This document shows positions 6,380 through 14,204 of a DNA stretch of 15,450 nt, one piece after another (the first letter of the stretch is position 1; every line of letters starts with the position of its first letter). Position numbers and translations under genes: made by a program. The stretch comes from SAR324 cluster bacterium (GTDB lineage: Bacteria > SAR324 > NAC60-12), in NCBI GenBank assembly GCA_022448705.1, contig JAKUUF010000026.1:1-15450 (forward strand), given 5' to 3'. A model generated the notes under the pieces. The model was not told the origin of the DNA. It saw nothing but the letters and a program-made list of their open reading frames with translations, and searched no databases.

Positions 6380-7503
6380 ATAGGTCACACAATTATTCAG
6401 TCCAGCCAAAACAGTATTTGGGAAAGATTGAATCTTTTCTTAATGGCTTGCTTGATGAAGTTTCAGTGATAGAGGCTCTCTGCGAAGAAAATACTCTGAT
6501 TGATGTACGTACAGCTCAGGAATACGAAAAAGGGAGCATTCCAGACGCATTCAATTATCCATTGTTCGATAATTTGGAGCGGGCTGAAATTGGAGTAATT
6601 TATAGAAAGATAGGCAAAAATGCTGCGGTTGTAAAAGGGCTGGAGTTTTTTGAACCAAGAATTCAGCAATTTCTCTCGTCTCTTACAGATTTAAAATCTA
6701 AACGGCTTGTTGTCTTTTGTGCCCGTGGTGGAATGAGATCAGCATCTGTAGTCAGGCTTCTTCAGTATCAAGGTTTTCAGGCGGCTCAATTGCAGGGAGG
6801 CTATAAAAGTTATCGTAGTTATGTGCTTAGGCAGCTCAGGAAACCTGTTCCTCCACTGATTGTACTTCATGGCCGTACAGGAGTTGGCAAGACCTTGTTG
6901 CTGAAAAAACTTCCGGATCATCTGGACTTGGAAGAATTTGCAGGACATAGGAGCTCGTTGTTTGGAGCAATTAATAAAATGCCTCAGACACAAAAAAATT
7001 TTGAAGCTCTGCTCGCTAAGAAAATTCTTGAACTTCCAAATACAAGACCTGTTTTCATTGAGGGAGAGAGCAGAAAGGTGGGAAAAGTATTTATACCTCA
7101 GTCTCTTGCGGAAGCTATGAAATACGGGACTCTTGTGTTGCTGCAGGCATCATTTGATACACGAATACGACGAATTGTAGAAGAATATAAAATTTGTGAT
7201 GAGCAGACTTTCCTGCAAACTGATTCAATATTGCAATCAATGCAAAAAGTACTGGGAAAGAAAAAAGCCGAACAGTTGCGCCAGTGGCTCAGAAAAGGTG
7301 AATTTGAAAACATAGTCCATGTACTTCTTGAAGAATATTATGACCCACGCTACCAGCATGCAATGCGCATGAATGAATATGCTCTGAAACTTTCTGCTGA
7401 AGATCTGAATAGTGCTGCAGAAAAACTTGTACGATTCCGAAACGGCATAGTCAGCTGCAGAGATAATATTCTCCAAACAGCACAAAACAATAAATTAAAT
7501 TAG
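6376..7503 (+). CDS. mnmH: tRNA 2-selenouridine synthase (MnmH/SelU)
   Basis: MnmH replaces sulfur by selenium at the wobble 2-thiouridine of tRNAs for Lys, Glu and Gln, via geranylated and selenophosphate-dependent steps. The 375-residue protein has the two expected parts. An N-terminal rhodanese domain includes LIDVRTAQEY (41-50) and the active-site loop FCARGGMRS with Cys115. A P-loop domain follows with GRTGVGKT (166-173), DLEEFAGHRSSLFG (184-197) and IEGESRKVG (228-236), matching the family blocks around DLEGLANHRGSSFG and VEDEGR of the E. coli protein. Its presence implies selenophosphate synthetase (SelD) elsewhere in the genome. The start overlaps the recA stop (ATGA) with no Shine-Dalgarno sequence of its own, so expression probably depends on recA translation. 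A gene for 2-thiouridine formation (mnmA) is not in view. Confidence 0.95.
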   Translation: MNRSHNYSVQPKQYLGKIESFLNGLLDEVSVIEALCEENTLIDVRTAQEYEKGSIPDAFNYPLFDNLERAEIGVIYRKIGKNAAVVKGLEFFEPRIQQFLSSLTDLKSKRLVVFCARGGMRSASVVRLLQYQGFQAAQLQGGYKSYRSYVLRQLRKPVPPLIVLHGRTGVGKTLLLKKLPDHLDLEEFAGHRSSLFGAINKMPQTQKNFEALLAKKILELPNTRPVFIEGESRKVGKVFIPQSLAEAMKYGTLVLLQASFDTRIRRIVEEYKICDEQTFLQTDSILQSMQKVLGKKKAEQLRQWLRKGEFENIVHVLLEEYYDPRYQHAMRMNEYALKLSAEDLNSAAEKLVRFRNGIVSCRDNILQTAQNNKLN

Positions 7504-7532
7504 TTTTAGTTTTGTGTTCATATTTGAATCAT

Positions 7533-10202
7533 ATGAAACCTAAAACATTTTTTATAGTCCTGGTAATTGCCTTCTTAATAGTTAGCCTTGTTTCAAGTGT
7601 ATTAGCTGAAAGCTCCAACAATTTGACTGTAGTAAATACACGTTCAGGTTCATATTCTCTTCCTGTTCCTGTACTTAGATTACCAGACCTTCCAATTTTC
7701 CCCCTTGTTTCAGTATCGGAAGCACCTGTCCCGGAACTGTCTGACTGGCACAGTTCACGTTTTGTTCCGGATGACCCAGGCTGGCTGGACAGGTCGGGTA
7801 AATATTATAAGGAAGGTATAGTGCAGTTATTTCGAGGAAACTTGACTCTGGCATTAATGAGATTTCAAACAGTCATTGAGGAGTATCCTGAAACTGATTG
7901 GTTTATTCCATCTAGGTTTTGGCAGGGCCAAATCTTTGCACAGCGCCAAAAATATGCTCAATCTGCGAAATCATTGAATCTATTTTTGAATTCGCTGAAA
8001 CAAAGCAGGCACTCTGAACGCTACATTGACTTCCAGGATTTTAGCAGGTACACACTTGCTTGGTTGACCTTTAAGCAGTATAAATACAATGAAGTAATTG
8101 ATATTATTAATAAATATGAAAATAAAATTGATAGTGAGAAAATTCGCAGCCAACTGCTTTATTTAAGATATTTGGCGAATGTTAAATTAAATAAGAATGA
8201 GGCAACGCTAAGTGTTCTTGAAAAATTAATAAAGGATTTTCCCAATGATTTCGAACATATTTTACTTTTAGGGGAATTTTATTACTCACAGAAAAGTTGG
8301 CGGAAATTAACAAGTTTCGTTGCTACTCATTCTAAAAATACCAAATTTTATAATGATTCAAAAATGGAGCATTTTCTTTGGCTTGGGTTAGATGCTCATT
8401 TAAACCTTAAACAATGGAATAAAGCGAAAAAATTAATAAGCACCTTGGAAAAACTAGGTGTACAAAGTACTGATAAACTTGCTAAAGCTTATTTAAAACT
8501 GAACCTGCATACAAAACAAATTGAACAGGCGTGGAAAGACTGGATGAATATAGAGGATCAGATTCTTCGTGCACAAGCCTTGAGGGCATTAATACACCGT
8601 GCCGTTAAAGTTGAGGAATTTAATTTTTTGCTCAAATTGGAGACTGAGCTTAACTCAATAAACACTTATTGGCGGTCATGGCAGGATGAAGTTGAATTGA
8701 TTTATGCATACCTCTATCTGCGTCTGGACCAGATAGAAAAGTCGAAAACATTTCTTGAATCATCAAGAAAATATTCGTTGAAGGGAGATGATATAGAGTC
8801 TTCAATTGTCAATGAAGAAAGCCTTTTTTTAAGTGCAGTGATCGAGCTGGTTTCTTCAAATTACCAGAGGGCATTCATGTTGATTAAGCAGTTACTCGAA
8901 AGCTACCCCGATTCAGATCGACTTTCAGATTATTATTTTTGGTATGGAGTTTTGCAGTATGAAATAGAAAAAAACTCTATGCAGACAATCATGGCCATGC
9001 GCCAGGTTGACATAAATGGTAACAGGGCTGATGATCGTCTGTTCCTGCTGGCTAAGGTAAATCATGACCAGCAGAACTGGGCTGCAGTAAACTTGTCTCT
9101 TTTAAATTTGAAAAAGTTGTATCCTGAATCACCATTTCTGGAAGAAGGTCTTTATTTACAGTCCCAAGCTATTTTTGAGCAGAAACAATACAATTCAGCA
9201 CTGGAAATATTAAATGAACTTCAAAACACTTTTGATCCATTAAAAAAGCCGGTAAGAGCAATAAATCTTAGAGTTCGGGTTCTTATGGCGCTGCAAAGAT
9301 ATGAACAGGCAGACGATGTGCTCAGGAGATCGATAACAATGCATGCAGACTTTTCTCTGATAAAATTGAGGATTGAAGTATTGAAGCACATTAATGATCC
9401 TCGGCGTATCATTGGTGTTACAGGTCTTGGATTGGGCATTTCTATAAGTGAAGACCAGGGTTTTTTGTTCTTTCACCAGGCAGATGCTCTCTATGAAATG
9501 AAACAATATGAGCAGGCATTCACGGTTTATAGTTTAGCATTAAAAAATCCACCGGAAAATAAAAGTCGCTTTATCAATTACAGGATTCTGAAAATTCATT
9601 ATGAATTGGGTAGAATTGATGAGTTAGAGCAAGGGGCCAGTCTATTACTGGGTGAGGTTCAAGATGACCATTATGCCAAAGAAATACTGCATTTGCTCAG
9701 CGGTTATTTTCTTGAAAAAAAACAGAAAGAAAAGGCCAAACCTTATTTAAAACAACTTGTAGCTAATTATGAAAAATCTGTGCGTCAGGAGGACCTGGCA
9801 CCCGAACAAAGGGTTGAGCAGATTGTTCTCATAGGGGAAATATATAACGATCTGGATGAATATGAGCAGGCAGAACGCTGGTTAAACCATGCATTGAAAT
9901 CGATGGAAACTATTGAAGACGGCCGTAAGAAATGGCAGTTACGTATACTTAGAGAAAAGGGGTTTGCACTATTTAAACTTGACCAACACAGTAAGGCTTT
10001 GGCTGCCAGCCTCAAGGTGCTTTACCTAGACCGAAGCTTGTCCGATCAACAAAGGTATGATCTGAATTTAAGAATAGCTTCCAGCTATGTGAAGCTGAAC
10101 CGCAATAAAGAAGCTAAAGCAATTTATCGTAAAATGCTCAATAATTTTGAAGACAGTAATCGTCAGAAAGAAGTAGAAGCCCTGCTTGGTAATTTGATGT
10201 AA
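7533..10202 (+). CDS. Exported tetratricopeptide-repeat protein
   Basis: This is a large protein (889 residues from ATG 7533) with no enzymatic motif that I recognise. The N-terminus is a clear signal peptide: basic MKPK, hydrophobic core FFIVLVIAFLIVSLV, and VLA before a likely cleavage at 25/26. There is no lipobox cysteine, so it is probably periplasmic or outer-membrane associated. After a Pro-rich linker (about 40-85), helical TPR-like repeats run to the end, for example YYKEGIVQLFRGNLTLALMRF (91-111), and later YEQAFTVYSLAL, YEQAERWLNHAL and HSKALAASLKVLY with the usual small-residue and aromatic positions. Such proteins act as scaffolds for envelope assembly, polysaccharide export or motility; the partner here is unknown. 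An upstream TTG at 7512 would add seven residues before the basic stretch, so I prefer ATG 7533. It begins 29 bp after mnmH. Confidence 0.88.
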   Translation: MKPKTFFIVLVIAFLIVSLVSSVLAESSNNLTVVNTRSGSYSLPVPVLRLPDLPIFPLVSVSEAPVPELSDWHSSRFVPDDPGWLDRSGKYYKEGIVQLFRGNLTLALMRFQTVIEEYPETDWFIPSRFWQGQIFAQRQKYAQSAKSLNLFLNSLKQSRHSERYIDFQDFSRYTLAWLTFKQYKYNEVIDIINKYENKIDSEKIRSQLLYLRYLANVKLNKNEATLSVLEKLIKDFPNDFEHILLLGEFYYSQKSWRKLTSFVATHSKNTKFYNDSKMEHFLWLGLDAHLNLKQWNKAKKLISTLEKLGVQSTDKLAKAYLKLNLHTKQIEQAWKDWMNIEDQILRAQALRALIHRAVKVEEFNFLLKLETELNSINTYWRSWQDEVELIYAYLYLRLDQIEKSKTFLESSRKYSLKGDDIESSIVNEESLFLSAVIELVSSNYQRAFMLIKQLLESYPDSDRLSDYYFWYGVLQYEIEKNSMQTIMAMRQVDINGNRADDRLFLLAKVNHDQQNWAAVNLSLLNLKKLYPESPFLEEGLYLQSQAIFEQKQYNSALEILNELQNTFDPLKKPVRAINLRVRVLMALQRYEQADDVLRRSITMHADFSLIKLRIEVLKHINDPRRIIGVTGLGLGISISEDQGFLFFHQADALYEMKQYEQAFTVYSLALKNPPENKSRFINYRILKIHYELGRIDELEQGASLLLGEVQDDHYAKEILHLLSGYFLEKKQKEKAKPYLKQLVANYEKSVRQEDLAPEQRVEQIVLIGEIYNDLDEYEQAERWLNHALKSMETIEDGRKKWQLRILREKGFALFKLDQHSKALAASLKVLYLDRSLSDQQRYDLNLRIASSYVKLNRNKEAKAIYRKMLNNFEDSNRQKEVEALLGNLM

Positions 10203-10232
10203 TAAAAAAATGAAAAAGTAATCTAAACAGAA

Positions 10233-10248
10233 TGTTTCACGTGAAACA
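10233..10248. promoter_or_regulatory. parS: parS centromere site (ParB binding)
   Basis: TGTTTCACGTGAAACA is a perfect 16-bp palindrome identical to the bacterial chromosomal parS consensus defined in Bacillus subtilis. ParB/Spo0J loads here as a CTP-dependent clamp and spreads; with ParA and SMC this organises and segregates the origin region. A chance exact match of 16 bp is very unlikely. It lies 30 bp after the TPR gene stop and 8 bp before the cmk start, inside the cmk leader. I saw no second copy in the window. parS sites normally cluster near the replication origin, which suggests the window is origin-proximal. Confidence 0.95.
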
Positions 10249-10256
10249 ATCATCTT

Positions 10257-10940
10257 ATGAGTTTTATAATTATTGCCATTGATGGTCCTTCTGGAGTTGG
10301 CAAAAGCACAATTGCCCGAAAACTAGCTGCTGAACTCAGCTGTGTATATGTCGATACCGGAGCAATGTTTCGCTGTTTGGCACTGAGTTGGGGAAAGCAG
10401 GGTTGTCCGGAAAGCGATCTTTTTCTGCAGGAACTGGGCGAACAGACAAGGATATATTTTGAAGATGAGAAAACATTTTGTGATGAAATTGATGTGACTG
10501 ATGAAATCAGGTCAGAGGATATTTCATCACTTGCTTCTAGAATTAGCCTTTTCCCTTCCATCCGTGAAGTGATGAAAAAAAAGCAGCGAGCTTTGGTGAA
10601 AGAAGAATGTGAAGCCGGAAATTATAAAGGCGCAGTACTGGAAGGCCGTGATATCGGTACGGTTGTTTTCCCTTATGCAGATCATAAGTTTTTCATAGAT
10701 GCATCACCTGAAATTCGTGCTGAGCGCAGGTATCTGCAGTTGCGGGAACAGGATGTTGATGCTGATTTTCAGGAAATTCTGTCTGCTCTTGTTGAACGTG
10801 ACCATCAGGATAAAAATCGAAGTATAGCTCCATTAAGGGCTGCTGAAGATGCTATAATCATAGATACTGGAAACATGAACATTGACGAAGTTATGCAACA
10901 TTTGCTTGAGAGTGTAGATCGTACAAAGATATATGCATAG
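10257..10940 (+). CDS. cmk: Cytidylate kinase
   Basis: Cytidylate kinase phosphorylates CMP and dCMP to the diphosphates with ATP, recycling pyrimidine nucleotides from RNA turnover and lipid synthesis. The 227 residues fit the bacterial short-form family. The P-loop is GPSGVGKS (10-17), followed by the CMP-binding block YVDTGAMFRCLAL (31-43). Later come LEGRDIGTVVFPYADHKFFIDAS, RAERRYLQL with lid arginines, and ERDHQDKNRSIAPLRAAEDAIIIDT near the C-terminus, all characteristic of Cmk. The usual bacterial neighbours rpsA or aroA are not here. The start codon lies 8 bp after a perfect parS site; there is no Shine-Dalgarno sequence, and the place where one would lie is occupied by the parS right arm. 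A hexosamine gene cluster follows after 49 bp. Confidence 0.97.
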   Translation: MSFIIIAIDGPSGVGKSTIARKLAAELSCVYVDTGAMFRCLALSWGKQGCPESDLFLQELGEQTRIYFEDEKTFCDEIDVTDEIRSEDISSLASRISLFPSIREVMKKKQRALVKEECEAGNYKGAVLEGRDIGTVVFPYADHKFFIDASPEIRAERRYLQLREQDVDADFQEILSALVERDHQDKNRSIAPLRAAEDAIIIDTGNMNIDEVMQHLLESVDRTKIYA

Positions 10941-10949
10941 CCGGAGCAG

Positions 10950-10963
10950 CTTAAATTTTTAAG
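10950..10963. repeat. AT-rich palindrome between cmk and the GlmU-like gene
   Basis: CTTAAA-TT-TTTAAG is a 14-bp palindrome in the 49-bp gap after cmk. It is too AT-rich for a convincing terminator. It could be an operator, or chance in AT-rich DNA. Confidence 0.2.
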
Positions 10964-10989
10964 TTACCAATTAATAATACAGAAATCAC

Positions 10990-12180
10990 ATGAAAGCAGT
11001 CATACTTGCAGCTAACCGCAGTGCACGGCTAAGCCCCTTTATTGAAACCCGTTGCAAGCCTATGATTCGCATAGCGGGACAATACATTCTTGAAAACACT
11101 GTCCGTTTTTTAAAAGCAGCAGGAATTAACGATATTCTTCTTGTTGTGAATCATCAGCAGGACTTGATTCGAAATGTGTTTGAAAGCGGACAGAAACATG
11201 GAGTAAACATTGAGTATATTGTTCAGAATGAACTTCTCGGAATAGGCCATGCCCTGAATCTATGCCAGTCATCATTGGAGAAAAAGCCTTTTTTGCTTGT
11301 CTATGGAGATGTACTGACTGATGACAACCCGTATTTATCCATTCTGCAAACATATACCGAAACTGACAAGGAAGTCGCAATGGTAGCACTGCCGGAGTCT
11401 TCCAAGGAATTTGGTAATGTCTACCTTGATCATGAAATGAAAATCAGTCGCTTGATTGAAAAACCTTCAGGTGATCAGGCAAATTATGTTTTTGCAGGAA
11501 TGTTTGTTTTATTTCCAAACATCTTTGAGCTTTTGGAAATGTTCAATAATGATATTTCCCGGTGCTATGAACATATTATAGGAACTGGCGGCCTTCAGGC
11601 ATGTTTGTGGGAAAAAGGATGGATTGATATGATTCATCCTTGGCATATTTTGGTTGCAAACCAAATGTTAATGAACTCATGGGAAACAGCAAACATTGAC
11701 AATAGTGCAAAATTACTGGGGCATGTGCATCTTGAAGGCGCAGTAAGGATTGGACCAAATGTAACTGTTGAATCAGGAACAGTGCTCAAGGGGCCTTGTT
11801 ATATTGGGGAAAATTCTTATATCGGGAACAATTCACTTATTCGCAACTACAGTGCTATTGGCCCAAACTCTACAGTTGGTTATGGTTCAGAGTTAAAAAA
11901 CTGTGTGCTTTTTGGGTCCAATGATATTGGACGTTTATCTTTTGTTGGAGATAGTGTTATTGGAGAAAATACTACTACAGGGTCTGGATTGACAACTGTT
12001 AATCATACTGCGGAGTATTCACCTGTGATTTGCAAAACAGGTCATGGTGCTGTTGAAACGGGATTGATCAAATTAGGAGCTTTCTTTGGAGACAACGTTA
12101 AAATCGGAGTAAGGCATGTAACTGGGCCGGGTTCAATTTTGAATAGCGGGAGTAAAATTCCTGACAGCACTACCATTTGA
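10990..12180 (+). CDS. Archaeal-type GlmU-like sugar-1-phosphate nucleotidyltransferase/acyltransferase, altered active sites
   Basis: The 396-residue protein has an N-terminal nucleotidyltransferase domain (about 1-228) and a left-handed beta-helix of hexapeptide repeats (about 236-396). The order of blocks (KAVILAA, CKPM at 22-25, YGD at 105-107, IEKP at 156-159, WIDMIHPWHILVAN at 211-224, LKGPCYIGENSYIG at 266-279, FVGDSVIGE at 318-326, KLGAFFGDNVKIG at 361-373) follows archaeal bifunctional GlmU-like enzymes such as Sulfolobus ST0452 better than bacterial GlmU. Those make UDP-GlcNAc or dTDP-sugars. Two deviations stand out. The GxGxR loop reads NRSAR (9-13). The position of the catalytic acetyltransferase histidine (HLSYVGD in ST0452, HLTYLGD in E. 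coli GlmU) is Arg315 in RLSFVGD. Lys23, Asp107 and Lys158 are kept. The C-terminal coil also ends early relative to ST0452. The glmS and glmM-like genes follow, so amino-sugar activation is the likely role; retained catalysis is uncertain. Confidence 0.85.
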   Translation: MKAVILAANRSARLSPFIETRCKPMIRIAGQYILENTVRFLKAAGINDILLVVNHQQDLIRNVFESGQKHGVNIEYIVQNELLGIGHALNLCQSSLEKKPFLLVYGDVLTDDNPYLSILQTYTETDKEVAMVALPESSKEFGNVYLDHEMKISRLIEKPSGDQANYVFAGMFVLFPNIFELLEMFNNDISRCYEHIIGTGGLQACLWEKGWIDMIHPWHILVANQMLMNSWETANIDNSAKLLGHVHLEGAVRIGPNVTVESGTVLKGPCYIGENSYIGNNSLIRNYSAIGPNSTVGYGSELKNCVLFGSNDIGRLSFVGDSVIGENTTTGSGLTTVNHTAEYSPVICKTGHGAVETGLIKLGAFFGDNVKIGVRHVTGPGSILNSGSKIPDSTTI

Positions 12181-12302
12181 AATGCTGATTAGGGAATTTT
12201 TTGAAGTCAGACTCACAGCATGCGTAATTTTACAATTATCTAAACAATTTTTTCATTCAGGCTTGAAGTCAATTAATACAACATTTTGATTTACTAATTG
12301 TT
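12181..12302. repeat. Spacer before glmS with a 9-bp direct repeat
   Basis: In this 122-bp spacer TTGAAGTCA occurs twice, at 12201-12209 and 12263-12271. ATGCTG (12182-12187) and CAGCAT (12215-12220) could pair over a long loop. I see no convincing promoter, riboswitch or glmS ribozyme core here; the spacer is in fact too short for a complete glmS ribozyme. The repeat may be a regulator site or chance. Confidence 0.25.
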
Positions 12303-14120
12303 ATGTGTGGCATCAGCGGCATAGTGCATTCAGAAAATTTTGGCAGGAGTTTGCTTAATTCCATCAAAAATCTTGAATATCGAGGATATGATTCCTGTGG
12401 AGTTGCCGTGATACAGAATGGCAAGATAGATTTGCGAAAAAATATAGGCGGAATTGATGATGTCAATCTGAAAGAACGTTTGGATCAGATGCAGGGCAAA
12501 ATTGGTATTGCTCACACACGCTGGGCAACCCATGGAGGAGTCACTCAGGAAAATGCTCATCCTCATCTTTCTGCAAATCGAAAATTTGCCGTCGTTCATA
12601 ACGGTATAATATCTAATTACCAGCAGCTCAGGGAAAGACTGCTTAGTGAAGGTGTTTGTTTTGATTCATTGACTGATACTGAGGTTTTTGTGAACCTGCT
12701 GGAAAAATCCTATACTGAAAGTAATGATTTGGAACAGGCTTTCCTGGCAGCCCTTCAGCAGATAGAAGGCTCATTTTCAATAGTAATGCTTTCTTCACAT
12801 GATCCGGAAAATTTGTACTGCGTGAAAAAGGAGTCCCCCTTATTGTTGGGGCTGGGTGAAGGCTGTAATTATGTTGGATCTGATATAAATGCCTTTCTGG
12901 AATATACCAGGAAGGCAATTGTTCTAGATGAGGGTGAATATGTAATTTTGGGTCCTAATGAGTACCAAGTCCGCAGTTTGAAAACTGGTAAAAAACTCAA
13001 GAAAAATGTTCTGCATATTGACTGGGACGTAGAGACCAGTAAAAAAGGCGGATTTTCTCATTATATGCTGAAGGAAATATTTGATGAACCGCAGACTGTC
13101 AGGCAGGCAATGCAGATTCCGAAGGAGCAAATCGTCGCATTGGCTGAAATGTTTGCCGATTCTTCACGTTCATACATGATGGGTGTGGGTACAACCTATT
13201 ATGTTGCCAGTATCAGTCAGTACTATTTCTCTGCTCTTGCTGAGTGTTATTATTCTGCATTGAGTTCTGATGAATTTTCGGTTGTGGATATAAAACAGGG
13301 AGACATGGTGCTGGCTATTTCTCAGTCAGGTGAAACATATGATACAAAAACTGCGCTGGTATACGCCAAAGAATGTGGAGCAAAAACGGCCGCCATAGTT
13401 AATGTTATGGGGTCAGCAATCAGTATGATGGCAGACCAGGTAATAATGCAGGGATCAGGACCTGAAATATGTGTTGTGTCCACAAAGGCGGCATTGGCCC
13501 AAACATTCATTATGGTACGTGTAGCTTTGGAGCTGGGGCTTATCAGGAGAAAAATAAAACAAAAAGATTACAAAAAATTTCAGAATGAGATGCAGGAGTT
13601 TTCTGAAATTATAGAAATAGTTCTCAATGAACAGTCTGGATTTGTTCGCAATATTGCACGAGATACCAGTCATGTTGAACATTGGTTGTTTCTGGGATGC
13701 GGAGTGTATTATCCGGTGGCAATGGAGTCTGCTTTAAAAATGAAGGAAGTCACTTATCAGCACGCTGAAGGCATGCCCGCAGGTTTTCTTAAGCATGGAA
13801 CTTTATCAATGGTAGAGTCCGCTCTGCATACATTATTTTTTGTACCACCTCCTGAACAAAAAGAACTTCACAAGCGCACACTGATTGCCATGGAGCAGGT
13901 TAAATCTCGTGGAGGAACCGTGATTGCCATTATCTTTCAGGGTGATGAACTTGCTCAAAAACTTGCTTTCCAGTCTATAAACCTCCCAGTTGTAAGTTCT
14001 TTGTTTGCTCCTTTGTTGCAAATGATAATTGCGCAGATGTTTGCTTATTATGCCGCTCTAGACCTGGGACGAAATATAGATAAACCAAGAAATTTGGGAA
14101 AATCAGTTACTGTCGGCTGA
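12303..14120 (+). CDS. glmS: Glutamine-fructose-6-phosphate aminotransferase (isomerizing), GlmS
   Basis: GlmS makes glucosamine-6-phosphate from fructose-6-phosphate and glutamine, the first committed step to UDP-GlcNAc for peptidoglycan and LPS. The 605 residues match the family. The class II glutaminase domain has nucleophile Cys2 right after Met1, RGYDSCG (27-33), HTRWATHG (71-78), HNGIISNY (99-106) and TDTE (124-127). After an inter-domain linker, the two SIS isomerase domains follow: MLKEIFDEP (255-263), VGTTYY (295-300), ISQSGETYDT (339-348) and VSTKAALAQ (392-400). Residues equivalent to E. coli Lys485, Glu488, His504 and Lys603 are Lys479, Glu482, His498 and Lys600, so both activities should be intact. 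The Cys2 requirement fixes the start at ATG 12303, although no Shine-Dalgarno sequence precedes it. It sits between the GlmU-like and GlmM-like genes. Confidence 0.97.
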   Translation: MCGISGIVHSENFGRSLLNSIKNLEYRGYDSCGVAVIQNGKIDLRKNIGGIDDVNLKERLDQMQGKIGIAHTRWATHGGVTQENAHPHLSANRKFAVVHNGIISNYQQLRERLLSEGVCFDSLTDTEVFVNLLEKSYTESNDLEQAFLAALQQIEGSFSIVMLSSHDPENLYCVKKESPLLLGLGEGCNYVGSDINAFLEYTRKAIVLDEGEYVILGPNEYQVRSLKTGKKLKKNVLHIDWDVETSKKGGFSHYMLKEIFDEPQTVRQAMQIPKEQIVALAEMFADSSRSYMMGVGTTYYVASISQYYFSALAECYYSALSSDEFSVVDIKQGDMVLAISQSGETYDTKTALVYAKECGAKTAAIVNVMGSAISMMADQVIMQGSGPEICVVSTKAALAQTFIMVRVALELGLIRRKIKQKDYKKFQNEMQEFSEIIEIVLNEQSGFVRNIARDTSHVEHWLFLGCGVYYPVAMESALKMKEVTYQHAEGMPAGFLKHGTLSMVESALHTLFFVPPPEQKELHKRTLIAMEQVKSRGGTVIAIIFQGDELAQKLAFQSINLPVVSSLFAPLLQMIIAQMFAYYAALDLGRNIDKPRNLGKSVTVG

Positions 14121-14204
14121 GTAGTCATTCTCCCACCTGATTCCATTTATAATTTTGGAAAATTTTATACTTCAACTGCTAAGCGTTTATTTACATTTAT
14201 AAAG

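Noticed and set aside
7512..7532. Upstream TTG start for the TPR protein
   Set aside because: It would put seven residues before the basic MKPK start of a normal signal peptide and has no better ribosome-binding site than ATG 7533.
10250..10561. 103-codon minus-strand frame
   Set aside because: Antisense to the start of cmk, whose P-loop and CMP-binding motifs are unmistakable on the plus strand.
13327..13338. GTGAAACA half-site in glmS as parS
   Set aside because: Only one arm is present and it is within an encoded ISQSGETYDT motif.
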